Below are positions 36,451-45,159 of a DNA stretch of 64,000 nucleotides, piece by piece. Source of the DNA: Puteibacter caeruleilacunae (GTDB lineage Bacteria > Bacteroidota > Bacteroidia > Bacteroidales > Prolixibacteraceae). Under the pieces are notes generated by a model that did no database searches, was not told the origin of the DNA, and worked only from the letters and a program-made list of their open reading frames with translations. Within the stretch, counting starts at the first letter, position 1; every line of letters begins with the position of its first letter. A program made the translations under genes and the position numbers. The DNA lies in NCBI GenBank assembly GCA_005217565.1, contig SJCO01000003.1, positions 372,001-436,000 of the forward strand. Direction: 5' to 3'.

Positions 36451-36574
36451 TGGTAACTCCCCCTAGTATTTTTTATTAGTTAATATAAATGTGGTTTGGT
36501 TAATATGTCTAGTTATAAACTTAATCCGATATACTTATATGCAATGATTTCTAACAATCTGCATCTTCAATATC

Positions 36575-37372
36575 TTACAAATTATATCCGAAACTTCTGG
36601 ATATCTTGTTGGCACATGCCATCATTTTTTGTCCGATGGTCTCAAAATCATCAACCGATATACGTCCTGATGGTCCGGTGGTCCATATAGCCGCAAGAAC
36701 CACGCCATTTTGGTCTAGAATTGGAGCCCCCACACAATGTACACCAATCATCTCTTCTGCACAGTCAAGACTATATCCTCGTTTTCTCGTGATTTCCAGT
36801 TCCTCTCGAAATTTCTCTAACGAGGTAATTGTATTTTGATTAAATCGAGTGAATTCCATACGGTTCAATACTCGATTACGTTCCTTCTCATCAAGAAAAG
36901 CTAGAATCGCTTTACCTGGAGCTGATGCATGCAGATTAAAATGTTTTCCTGGTTTCAAAAAGAAAGTAAATGGATGGGTTCCCATCACCTGTTCTAATAA
37001 AACAGCTTCACGATCCATTAAGGCACCTAGTAGAATTGTTTCCTTGATGTCGTCTCTTAATTCACGCATCGGAATAATAGCCTTTTCAATAATCGACTGC
37101 TCTCCCATTGATGACAATCCAATACGAAGGAACTTTCTTGATAGAAGGAACTTTCCTGTATCATTATCCTTTATTAGATAGTTTAAATGTATAAACGTAT
37201 TGGTTATACGAAATAAACTTGTTTTAGGAAGATTCAATAATGTAACAAGTTCAGTCAAACTCAATCCCTTGGGATGATCAGCTAACAATTCTATTAACTT
37301 AACCGCCTTAACAAGGTTTGGCACAAAATACTTATCCTTGGCACTTACTCCACTTTGCCCCTTACTTTCCAT
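36575..37372 (-). CDS. IclR-family transcriptional regulator
   Basis: A winged-helix domain (about 15-75; PNLVKAVKLIELLADHPKGLS then LTELVTLLNLPKTSLFRI) is followed by the IclR ligand-binding domain (about 85-265; HASAPGKAILAFL and CAEEMIGVHCVGAPILDQNG). Such proteins control sugar-acid or aromatic catabolism. An in-frame ATG at 37408 lies almost on the predicted transcription start, so 37372 is preferred (265 residues). The uxaB-uxaA genes 1 kb away are a plausible target. Its function here is inference. Confidence 0.85.
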   Translation of the reverse strand: MESKGQSGVSAKDKYFVPNLVKAVKLIELLADHPKGLSLTELVTLLNLPKTSLFRITNTFIHLNYLIKDNDTGKFLLSRKFLRIGLSSMGEQSIIEKAIIPMRELRDDIKETILLGALMDREAVLLEQVMGTHPFTFFLKPGKHFNLHASAPGKAILAFLDEKERNRVLNRMEFTRFNQNTITSLEKFREELEITRKRGYSLDCAEEMIGVHCVGAPILDQNGVVLAAIWTTGPSGRISVDDFETIGQKMMACANKISRSFGYNL

Positions 37373-37415
37373 CACTCTATTGTTTCTAATTTGAACTACC
37401 GTTTCCAAACAGAAA

Positions 37416-37445
37416 CAAATATAGATATTTTTGGAATGCCAGCAA
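37416..37445 (-). promoter_or_regulatory. Predicted promoter of the IclR gene
   Basis: Minus-strand TTG (37443-37445), a 19-base spacer and TATATTTG (37416-37423) give a full promoter. The start near 37409 leaves a leader of about 37 bases to 37372. Confidence 0.55.
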
Positions 37446-37620
37446 TAGTTTTATTCTTTTTTTAACACTTTACAACAAACTATCACTCACTAATTCAATC
37501 AAATAGACACAATAATACTACAGGATAGTTAGAAATTAACTTGTCAACATTTTTTGCATATTAACAAAGCAAAGATAATTTGTATTGCTCTTAATTGAAT
37601 TAGAAAGAACCAATCTTAGA

Positions 37621-38166
37621 TTAATCGTTATGTATATATTTAAGGATAAAATTGATGCGTGTCATCACGTCACTATGAGGCAATTGCACTACCGAGTACC
37701 CATAGTCAATATAGGTCTGAACAAATAAATGATGCATTGCTTCTGCATTATGAAAGCTCTCTTTTCTCACTGCATCCGTTGTATAAATTTCTTCCCATGG
37801 AGGTGTAAAGAAAACCGTTTCAGCATAACGATAGTTTTTAGCAAAATCACGAACCTCTGCACTCTCCTTACGACCGTGTATCCGAGAATAAGCTATTTGA
37901 TCAATAATAGAGCGATCTACAAATGCCAGTTCTTCATCTGTAACAGTTTCGTAGAAAGCTTTTCGCTTATCAAAAATCACTTGCTGAAATAATCGAGGAT
38001 TTTTCCATGGTAGAATATCATTATTATTCTCAAGACCAGATGCGATTAGTTCTCGGGCATACTCTGAGCAAACTTTATATCCCAGGTCATTTAATGACTC
38101 AACTATTGATGTTTTACCAAAGCCCGGACCGCCAGTTATAACGTATATATTCTTTTGCTGTTTCAT
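37621..38166 (-). CDS. P-loop ATPase/kinase-like protein (AAA_28 type)
   Basis: The 181-residue protein has a P-loop ITGGPGFGKTS at 9-19 and the element LAFVDRSIIDQIAYSR around 90-105, with RI-type and HND-terminal features of the AAA_28/NadR-kinase-like group. It probably phosphorylates or binds a nucleotide-like molecule; substrate unknown. The frame extends upstream to 38223, but the start at 38166 fits a -7 box at 38173-38180 lying directly before it. It has no evident partner. Confidence 0.75.
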   Translation of the reverse strand: MKQQKNIYVITGGPGFGKTSIVESLNDLGYKVCSEYARELIASGLENNNDILPWKNPRLFQQVIFDKRKAFYETVTDEELAFVDRSIIDQIAYSRIHGRKESAEVRDFAKNYRYAETVFFTPPWEEIYTTDAVRKESFHNAEAMHHLFVQTYIDYGYSVVQLPHSDVMTRINFILKYIHND

Positions 38167-38172
38167 CAGTAC

Positions 38173-38180
38173 CAAAGATA
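38173..38180 (-). promoter_or_regulatory. Predicted -7 box for the P-loop ATPase gene
   Basis: Minus-strand TATCTTTG matches TAnnTTTG exactly. The start would fall at or beside the ATG at 38166, implying a leaderless or near-leaderless mRNA. Confidence 0.4.
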
Positions 38181-38344
38181 TTAAGATTATCACATATTTT
38201 TGAAAAATACAGTTTGCAATCATATCTGTTCGGCCAAAATCAACATACTACCAAGCCTCTTATTTCTCTCATGAGAATCGTTTTAGCCTACAATTAAGAA
38301 GCTTTAAATCAATAACAACACAAGATCAATTATATCATCAACAA

Positions 38345-38374
38345 TTTGGATATTTCACAATTTTATTAACTTTG
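38345..38374 (+). promoter_or_regulatory. Promoter of uxaB-uxaA
   Basis: TTTG (38345-38348) and TAACTTTG (38367-38374) are separated by 18 bases, the best promoter match in the window. The ~75-base leader contains TGTACGA twice (38385-38391 and 38421-38427) and a weak hairpin plus T8. A TCTCATGAGA palindrome lies at 38267-38276 upstream and could be a regulator site. Confidence 0.65.
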
Positions 38375-38456
38375 TCCCCAAGACTGTACGAAGAATGCAG
38401 TTTTTTTTCAGAATTTACCGTGTACGATAACGGCCACAAAACAACAGATAAGAATT

Positions 38457-39929
38457 ATGGACTTAAACAGAACCACAACCGCAGACACGATTAAGCATCC
38501 GGAAAGAATTCTTCAATTCGGAGAAGGAAATTTCCTAAGAGCTTTTGCTGATTGGATGATCGATCGTATGAATAAAGAAGCAGACTTCAATAGTGGAGTT
38601 GTTGCAGTACAACCTATTGAGCATGGGCTTGCTGAGCTAATCAACAAGCAGGATGGATTATACCATGTTTTGCTGAAAGGAATGAAAGATGGAAAGCCAG
38701 TAAAAGAAACTCATCGTGTTGATTGTATTACTCGTGCATTAAATCCTTATGCACAATATGAAGAGTATATCCAGTTAGCTTCCAGTGAAGATTTACGCTT
38801 TATCATCTCAAATACAACAGAAGCAGGTATTTCATTCGATTCGAATGATTCATTGGAAATGACACCACAATGTTCATTTCCTGCAAAAATGACCTCATTC
38901 TTATACAAACGCTTTCAAGCATTTAATGGAGCAACGGATAAAGGTTTGATTGTTATATGTTGTGAGTTAATTGATCGTAACGCTGATATTCTGTTTAAAT
39001 ACATTTTACAGTATACCGAGCTTTGGAATCTTGGTGATGATTTCAAAATATGGTTAAAAGAGGCATGTGCTTTCTGTAATTCATTAGTTGATAGAATTGT
39101 TCCAGGTTTCCCAAAAGAAAACATCAACGAAGTACAAAAGGAGCTTGGATACAATGATCAGTTGGTAACTGTTGGAGAATATTTCCACTTATGGGTTATT
39201 GAAGCTCCAGAATGGGTTCAAAAAGAGTTTCCTGCAGACAAAGCTGGTTTGGAGGTAAAATTCGTAGAAGATATGACCTCATTCAGAGAACAAAAGGTAC
39301 GTATTCTAAACGGAGCGCACACAGGTAGTTTTGCTGTTTCTTTGCTATATGGATTAGAAACTGTGCGTGAAGCGATAGAGCATCCTGTTGTCGGAAAATT
39401 CATGAATGAGTTGGTATTTGACGACATCCTTTCAATCCTTGATGGTTCAAAAGACTATCTTGAGCAATTTGCAACAAAAATTTTAGAACGCTTTTACAAT
39501 CCGTATATCAAGCATCAGTGGAGAAGTATTGCATTAAATTCAATGTCGAAGTGGGAAACTCGTGACCTACCATCGTTATTGGATTTCAACAAAAAATATA
39601 ACCAACTTCCAACTCATCTGGTGTTCTCGTTAGCAGCATTAATAGCTTATTACAAGGGAGAACTCAATGGAGAGAAGTATGAATTACAAGATGATCAAAA
39701 ACACCTTGATTTCATGAAGTCTTGTTGGGAAACATGTGATCGTTCGAAAGAATCCACTAATGCATTAGTTAAACAAGTACTTGCCTATAAAGACAATTGG
39801 AATCTAGATCTAAACGAAGTTCCTGGACTTACAGCTCAAGTTTCAGAATACCTTTATGCCATAGAGCAAGAAGGAATGCAGCATGCCATAAATCTGGTGT
39901 TAAATACTGTTGAATCAACACAAAACTAA
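38457..39929 (+). CDS. uxaB: Tagaturonate reductase (altronate oxidoreductase)
   Basis: This 490-residue NADH-dependent long-chain mannitol-dehydrogenase-family enzyme reduces tagaturonate to altronate in galacturonate breakdown. Evidence is the N-terminal ILQFGEGNFLRAFADWMID with the G-x-G-x-F-x-R-A pattern of polyol dehydrogenases, GVVAVQPIEHG, RFIISNTTEAGI, and the catalytic Lys region KVRILNGAHTGS (about 280-291). The next gene, uxaA, begins four bases after its stop. The isomerase uxaC is not in the window. Confidence 0.93.
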   Translation: MDLNRTTTADTIKHPERILQFGEGNFLRAFADWMIDRMNKEADFNSGVVAVQPIEHGLAELINKQDGLYHVLLKGMKDGKPVKETHRVDCITRALNPYAQYEEYIQLASSEDLRFIISNTTEAGISFDSNDSLEMTPQCSFPAKMTSFLYKRFQAFNGATDKGLIVICCELIDRNADILFKYILQYTELWNLGDDFKIWLKEACAFCNSLVDRIVPGFPKENINEVQKELGYNDQLVTVGEYFHLWVIEAPEWVQKEFPADKAGLEVKFVEDMTSFREQKVRILNGAHTGSFAVSLLYGLETVREAIEHPVVGKFMNELVFDDILSILDGSKDYLEQFATKILERFYNPYIKHQWRSIALNSMSKWETRDLPSLLDFNKKYNQLPTHLVFSLAALIAYYKGELNGEKYELQDDQKHLDFMKSCWETCDRSKESTNALVKQVLAYKDNWNLDLNEVPGLTAQVSEYLYAIEQEGMQHAINLVLNTVESTQN

Positions 39930-39933
39930 GTCG

Positions 39934-41418
39934 ATGCAGTACATTCAAATTCATCCATCGGATAATGTAATCGTTGCCATTCATACTATTGAACCAGGTA
40001 CACAGCTTGAGGTTAACGATCAAACAATAACAATTCAGGATAGAATTGAAGCAGGTCATAAAATAGCGATTGCTCCAATTGCAGAACATGCACAAGTGAT
40101 TAAATACGGAGCATCCATTGGTCATGCTACATCTTCTATAGAAGTGGGAGATCATGTTCATACGCACAACATCAAAACAAATCTTTCAGGTAACCTCGAA
40201 TATTGTTATCATCCTCAACTTGGTGATCTGAAAATCGAAAAATCAGATAGAACCTTTTTGGGATATAAAAGAAAAAATGGAGATGTTGGTATTCGCAATG
40301 AATTATGGATTGTTCCAACGGTTGGATGCGTTAATGGTCAGGCTCAGCTAATAGTTAGAAAATTAGAACAGGAGATTGACACGTCAAAGATAGATGCAAT
40401 TCATGTTTTTACGCACAATTATGGTTGTTCACAATTGGGAGATGACCATGTTAATACCAGAACTGTATTAGGCAACATGACTAAACATCCCAATGCTGGT
40501 GGAGTACTGGTTATGGGATTAGGCTGCGAGAACAACCAAATTGAAGAATTCAAAGCTTCGCTGGGAGACTATGATGAAGAACGAATCCTATTTCTCAACT
40601 CTCAGGATGTAGAAGACGAAATAGAAGAAGGAACAAAACTTGTGAGACAATTGTACAGCAAAATGTGCAATGATCAACGAGAAACGTGTCCATTGTCTTC
40701 ATTGAAGATAGGATTAAAATGTGGTGGTTCCGACGGCTTCTCTGGAATTACAGCAAATCCATTGTTAGGACAGTTATCCGATTTCTTAATCGCTCAAGGA
40801 GGATCAACCATCTTAACGGAAGTTCCGGAGATGTTTGGTGCAGAACATCTTCTAATGGAACGCGCTATTGACACATCGATCTTTGATAAAACAGTATCAT
40901 TAATCAATGACTTTAAGGACTACTTTATTAAGCATGATCAACCGGTATATGAAAATCCATCTCCAGGAAATAAAAAAGGTGGAATTTCAACACTTGAAGA
41001 TAAATCTTTAGGTTGTACTCAAAAAGGAGGTAGTGCGAACGTTGTTGATGTTTTAAAATATGGAGAAGTATTAAAAACCAACGGATTAAATCTATTATCA
41101 TCACCAGGGAATGACCTTGTCGCAGCCTCTGCACTAGGCTTTTCTGGTTGTCAGATGGTGTTGTTCACTACAGGACGAGGAACTCCATTTGGTAGTTTTA
41201 TTCCTACAATCAAAGTATCAACAAACTCAACACTTGCAGCGAAAAAACCTCACTGGATTGATTTTAATGCTGGCAAGCTTATAGAAGGACAAGAAATGGA
41301 CGCTCTGTTGAAAGACTTCATTGATTATATCCTTGAAGTTGCCAGTGGAAAATTAGTCAACCACGAAGTTAGTGGTTTCAGGGAAATTGCTATTTTCAAA
41401 ACAGGTGTTACCCTGTAG
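39934..41418 (+). CDS. uxaA: Altronate dehydratase
   Basis: UxaA dehydrates altronate to 2-keto-3-deoxygluconate in galacturonate catabolism. The 494-residue protein has an N-terminal SAF-like domain (about 1-90) and a catalytic part with Fe-site features: GYKRKNGDVGIRNELWIVPT, HNYGCSQLGDD, GLGCENNQ, KCGGSDGFSGITANP and the C-terminal LGFSGCQMVLFTTGRGTP. The frame extends upstream to 39910, overlapping uxaB, but the ATG at 39934 keeps the usual start (MQYIQIHPSDNV). Downstream are two consecutive terminators. Confidence 0.94.
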   Translation: MQYIQIHPSDNVIVAIHTIEPGTQLEVNDQTITIQDRIEAGHKIAIAPIAEHAQVIKYGASIGHATSSIEVGDHVHTHNIKTNLSGNLEYCYHPQLGDLKIEKSDRTFLGYKRKNGDVGIRNELWIVPTVGCVNGQAQLIVRKLEQEIDTSKIDAIHVFTHNYGCSQLGDDHVNTRTVLGNMTKHPNAGGVLVMGLGCENNQIEEFKASLGDYDEERILFLNSQDVEDEIEEGTKLVRQLYSKMCNDQRETCPLSSLKIGLKCGGSDGFSGITANPLLGQLSDFLIAQGGSTILTEVPEMFGAEHLLMERAIDTSIFDKTVSLINDFKDYFIKHDQPVYENPSPGNKKGGISTLEDKSLGCTQKGGSANVVDVLKYGEVLKTNGLNLLSSPGNDLVAASALGFSGCQMVLFTTGRGTPFGSFIPTIKVSTNSTLAAKKPHWIDFNAGKLIEGQEMDALLKDFIDYILEVASGKLVNHEVSGFREIAIFKTGVTL

Positions 41419-41448
41419 ACATGTTATACTATTTATATGTTTATCCGG

Positions 41449-41482
41449 AAGGCTGTTGGGATATTTTCCAATGGCCTTTTTT
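41449..41482 (+). terminator. Terminator of uxaB-uxaA
   Basis: AAGGCTGTTGG pairs with CCAATGGCCTT using two G-U pairs valid only for the plus-strand transcript, and six T follow. Confidence 0.8.
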
Positions 41483-41483
41483 A

Positions 41484-41520
41484 TTATTTTGGAGCGGCGC
41501 AAAGCACCGTTCCAAAATAA
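41484..41520. terminator. Second hairpin facing the flavodiiron gene
   Basis: TTATTTTGGAGCGG and CCGTTCCAAAATAA form a 14-bp stem with one wobble. It sits directly after the previous terminator and 10 bases from the stop of the convergent flavodiiron gene, for which it is the likely terminator. Confidence 0.7.
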
Positions 41521-41530
41521 AATGTTAACG

Positions 41531-42718
41531 TTATCCTAGTAGACGATCAGCCATTTCGTTAGCCAAATTGACACACATGGCAAATTTATCGCCTTTCAGG
41601 CTTCCTTTTTCTTCAATCGGATCATAAACAAGATCCCACTTAATATTATCTGCAAATTTCTTTAGGTTTTTAACACCTCCACCATTCCATGAGAATGATC
41701 CAAAAATTCCTAGCAAATGATTCTTCACACCCATATGCTCAATCTTTGTCAGAATATTCTCTACAGAAGGGAACATTTCGTTATTATAAGCACAACTACC
41801 TACAATAAAGCCTTTGTATTTGAACAGGTCTCTAATGATAATTGAAGGATGAGTTTTAGATGCATCATAGATTTTAATGTCTTTGATACCTCTTAGTGAT
41901 AACTGACGTGCAATTGTATCAGCCATCTTCTCAGTATTACCATACATTGTTCCGTACAAGATCACAACACCTGGATCTGTTTCATAGCTACTCCATTTCT
42001 TGTATCGTTCCAATACATAGTTAAGATCCGTTCTCCAGATAGGACCGTGTGTAGCAGCAATCATCCTAATATCGACTCCTTCAAGCTTAGCAAGGGCCCG
42101 CTGAGTATGAGGACAATATTTCCCTACAATATTAGAGAAATAACGTAACATCTCATCCTCATAGAAATCAAGATTCAATTCGTCATCAAAGATACCTCCG
42201 TTCAATGTACCGAAGCTACCAAATGCATCAGCAGAGAAAAGAATCTTCTCTTCTTTCACATAGGTAACCATTGTTTCAGGCCAATGAACCATTGGGATCA
42301 TATAGAAAGTTAATGTATGTTTTCCCAACGACAATTCACTTCCTTCCGCTATTTCTAAAGTATTTTCCTGGATATTATAGAAGTTAGCCAACATTGGAAA
42401 AGTCTTCTTATTACCGACTAAAGTAATATTAGGATACTTATTAACAATGGCGCGGATAGCCCCTGAGTGATCAGGTTCCATATGATTAATAATCAAGTAA
42501 TCAATAGCTCTCCCCTCAAGAATTGCATCGATATTATCAAGGTATTCTTCAATGAAACCTCTTTCTACAGTATCCACTAGGGCTACTTTCTCATCATCGA
42601 TCAAATATGAATTGTAAGCCATTCCATTCTCCAATGGCCAATAGTTCTCAAAAAGATGGGTTTTACGATCGTTTACCCCTACATAATGAATGTTTTCACT
42701 CAGCTTAACCTGATGCAT
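41531..42718 (-). CDS. Flavodiiron protein (A-type flavoprotein)
   Basis: The 395-residue protein combines an N-terminal metallo-beta-lactamase domain with the diiron ligands in NHMEPDHSG (about 79-87), HWPETM and HGPIWR, and a C-terminal flavodoxin domain starting LYGTMYGNTEKMAD (about 256-270, FMN phosphate loop). Such enzymes reduce O2 to water or NO to N2O and protect anaerobes. Length shows no fused rubredoxin. A perfect Shine-Dalgarno (GGAGGT, 42725-42730) stands six bases from the ATG, unusual in this phylum. Confidence 0.95.
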   Translation of the reverse strand: MHQVKLSENIHYVGVNDRKTHLFENYWPLENGMAYNSYLIDDEKVALVDTVERGFIEEYLDNIDAILEGRAIDYLIINHMEPDHSGAIRAIVNKYPNITLVGNKKTFPMLANFYNIQENTLEIAEGSELSLGKHTLTFYMIPMVHWPETMVTYVKEEKILFSADAFGSFGTLNGGIFDDELNLDFYEDEMLRYFSNIVGKYCPHTQRALAKLEGVDIRMIAATHGPIWRTDLNYVLERYKKWSSYETDPGVVILYGTMYGNTEKMADTIARQLSLRGIKDIKIYDASKTHPSIIIRDLFKYKGFIVGSCAYNNEMFPSVENILTKIEHMGVKNHLLGIFGSFSWNGGGVKNLKKFADNIKWDLVYDPIEEKGSLKGDKFAMCVNLANEMADRLLG

Positions 42719-42928
42719 GATTCAACCTCCGGTATTTTAGTTTAACTCAATGATTTCAATTTTGACGCGAAAATAAGAAGAAATCACCAGCTCCCCATAG
42801 TTATTCAATATTCTCTATCGAAAGATCAATTTTCTCAATCAAAATACGCAGTCAACAGTCAAAAATATAAATATTTAAACGTTTTAAAGAATGTAGTTTA
42901 GAACCTTATTAAAAGGCAACAAAAATTT

Positions 42929-42936
42929 TAACTTTG
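42929..42936 (+). promoter_or_regulatory. Predicted -7 box for mltG
   Basis: TAACTTTG matches TAnnTTTG exactly; start near 42942 and a leader of about 15 bases. Confidence 0.45.
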
Positions 42937-42957
42937 CCACAAATTTAAATTGAACAC

Positions 42958-44019
42958 ATGAGGTTATTTTCAAACAACAGACATATGGTATTTCCAAAGG
43001 CAGGAAAATATGCGATGGTAATCTTTGCTGCTGCACTGATATTAACTGCAGCAAAAGCATTTCAATTATTCGGGTATATTTTTGATGAAAATGTAAAAAT
43101 CCCCGGAGGGATTTACATCAAACAGGATGCATCCATTGAGGAAGTTCTTGATTCTTTAAATACAAAGCAAATACTTGTTGATGTTAAGGCCTTTAATTGG
43201 GTTGCAGATAAAAAGAAGTATCCTGATAACATTAAACCGGGTTACTATACATTCAAGCGAGGTCTTAATACGAATCAACTTGTTAATATTCTAAGATCTG
43301 GACAGCAAACACCTGTTAAATTAACCTTTAACAACGTTCGTTTTAAAGAAGAGTTTGCCGAAAAGGTGTCTAAATATATTCAACCTTCGAAGGACGATAT
43401 TTTAAAGTTGCTAAATGATCCAGGTTTTGCAACGAAATTCGGCTATAAAACCAATACAATTTCCGCCATGTGTATTCCTAATACATATGAAGTATACTGG
43501 ACTATTACTGCTGATGAACTATTCAATCGCTTAAAGAAAGAACACGATCGTTTTTGGAATAAAGAGCGAAAACAAAAGGCAGAAACATTAAAAATGACTC
43601 CCGAGGAAGTTACCACTCTAGCCTCCATCATGCAGGAAGAAACACAAAAAAATGATGAGAAAAAAAGGATGGCCGGAGTATACATTAATCGGTTAAAAAG
43701 AGGAATCCCTCTACAGGCCGATCCTACAGTAAAATTTGCTGTTGGTGATTTCTCGATCCGGCGTATTCTAAATGAGCACCTAGATATAGATTCACCATAT
43801 AACACTTACAAATACAAAGGCCTTCCTCCAGGACCTATTAATTTCCCTGACATCAGCAGTATTGATGCAGTGTTAAACTACGAAAAACACAGCTATTTAT
43901 ATTTCTGCGCTAAAGAAGACTTTTCAGGGTATCACAATTTTGCAAGAACCTTAAGGGAACACAATAAAAATGCCCGAAAATATCATCGGGCATTAAATAA
44001 AAAGAAAATTTGGAAATAA
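42958..44019 (+). CDS. mltG: Endolytic peptidoglycan transglycosylase MltG (YceG-like)
   Basis: MltG cleaves nascent glycan strands at the inner membrane, terminating their synthesis. The 353-residue protein has an N-terminal anchor (about 17-38), a LysM-like part (about 60-110) and the YceG catalytic core, with the Glu in LASIMQEETQKN and the signatures VYINRLKRGIPLQADPTV and LPPGPINFPDISSIDAV (in part). Solitary gene, closed by the terminator at 44029-44061. Confidence 0.93.
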   Translation: MRLFSNNRHMVFPKAGKYAMVIFAAALILTAAKAFQLFGYIFDENVKIPGGIYIKQDASIEEVLDSLNTKQILVDVKAFNWVADKKKYPDNIKPGYYTFKRGLNTNQLVNILRSGQQTPVKLTFNNVRFKEEFAEKVSKYIQPSKDDILKLLNDPGFATKFGYKTNTISAMCIPNTYEVYWTITADELFNRLKKEHDRFWNKERKQKAETLKMTPEEVTTLASIMQEETQKNDEKKRMAGVYINRLKRGIPLQADPTVKFAVGDFSIRRILNEHLDIDSPYNTYKYKGLPPGPINFPDISSIDAVLNYEKHSYLYFCAKEDFSGYHNFARTLREHNKNARKYHRALNKKKIWK

Positions 44020-44028
44020 TATCATTTT

Positions 44029-44061
44029 AAGCGATCATTCAATAAATGGTCGCTTTTTTTT
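44029..44061 (+). terminator. Terminator of mltG
   Basis: AAGCGATCATT pairs with AATGGTCGCTT (one wobble on the plus strand) around a 5-base loop and is followed by an eight-T run. Confidence 0.85.
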
Positions 44062-44063
44062 AC

Positions 44064-45086
44064 TTATTTATCAGCTAGTTTAAATGCAATTATCGTTTCC
44101 CATTGAGCAGGATCAGTCACAACACCAGGATCTGTTTTGTAAAAATCCCATACAATATTTTCAACTTTCACTTTCTCATTCTCGATATATTGCATCATTC
44201 TAACATATGAACCTTCCATCTCCTCATAAGGCCCATAATGTATAGCTTGCAAAGCTTTCATTGCTTCAAACGCTTTAGGCATAACCTTGCCTGTTTTCTC
44301 CCCCAACTCATTCACAACCACGCCACAATAAAACTTAGCATCCCCAGTCTCAGGATTATACTCATAGTACATTGAAAAAGGCATGCCTGTCATCTGTAAT
44401 CCTTGTTTTTGTACTTCTCCGACCAGTAAGCCGAAACTTTCTTCCATTACTTTCTTTACTAAATCCTTATCTTTCATGTTGCAAGCAACATCTACAATCA
44501 TTGTATTTACTGCAGGGAATTGTTGCTGAGAAATCGTTCCTAAACGAGATAAACTAACAGGAGTCTCCTCCATTAATTTCTTTAGGTTACCTAACCCTCT
44601 ATTCAAGCTTTCCATCATTGTTCCTTTCATAAGAGGAGCCATAATTCTACCTATTGGATAAACAGCCTCACCTTTAAAAGTCCACATAACTTTGGTTTTA
44701 CCACTCTCTTCCGAGAAATTCCATTCCGCCTTAAAACCTTCATCTTTTCCTTCAAACATCAATGAAGACAAAATATATTTTCCATACACAACCGAATCAA
44801 CAATCATTTCTCCAAAGCTCAATTTATCTCCACTCCATTTGTAGGTTGAACCTACAAAATTATCGGTCGACTTAAACTCTGTTCGAGCTGATGGCTCGGT
44901 TTCAAGCCAAGGATCCCACTTTATTCTATTTCGGAAAGATGCCACATCATTAAAGACCATTTGATGTGGACGATCAATAACAGTCTCTACTGTCATTCTC
45001 ATTTGGGGTGGTAAGAAAAGAGCAATAATCAACAATCCGGCGATAATAACACCAATAATAAGAAGAAACCATTTTAAGACTTTCAT
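44064..45086 (-). CDS. SRPBCC-domain protein with C-terminal GyrI-like domain
   Basis: One N-terminal membrane segment (about 5-27) is followed by an SRPBCC/polyketide-cyclase-like domain (about 35-165; ETVIDRPHQMVFNDVASF) and a GyrI/AraC-type effector-binding domain (about 190-340; AIHYGPYEEMEGSYVRMM). Both bind small hydrophobic ligands in other proteins. The combination is widespread in Bacteroidota without a proven function. Standing alone between mltG and ftsE. Confidence 0.82.
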   Translation of the reverse strand: MKVLKWFLLIIGVIIAGLLIIALFLPPQMRMTVETVIDRPHQMVFNDVASFRNRIKWDPWLETEPSARTEFKSTDNFVGSTYKWSGDKLSFGEMIVDSVVYGKYILSSLMFEGKDEGFKAEWNFSEESGKTKVMWTFKGEAVYPIGRIMAPLMKGTMMESLNRGLGNLKKLMEETPVSLSRLGTISQQQFPAVNTMIVDVACNMKDKDLVKKVMEESFGLLVGEVQKQGLQMTGMPFSMYYEYNPETGDAKFYCGVVVNELGEKTGKVMPKAFEAMKALQAIHYGPYEEMEGSYVRMMQYIENEKVKVENIVWDFYKTDPGVVTDPAQWETIIAFKLADK

Positions 45087-45159
45087 AACTCTAGTATTTT
45101 AGTGATTGACAACCAACACACAAGATAAGAAAGAACTTATTAAAAGTCAAGGGGATATA

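Noticed and set aside
36496-36690. Plus-strand frame over the gap and IclR end
   Set aside because: Antisense to the IclR C-terminus; no features of its own.
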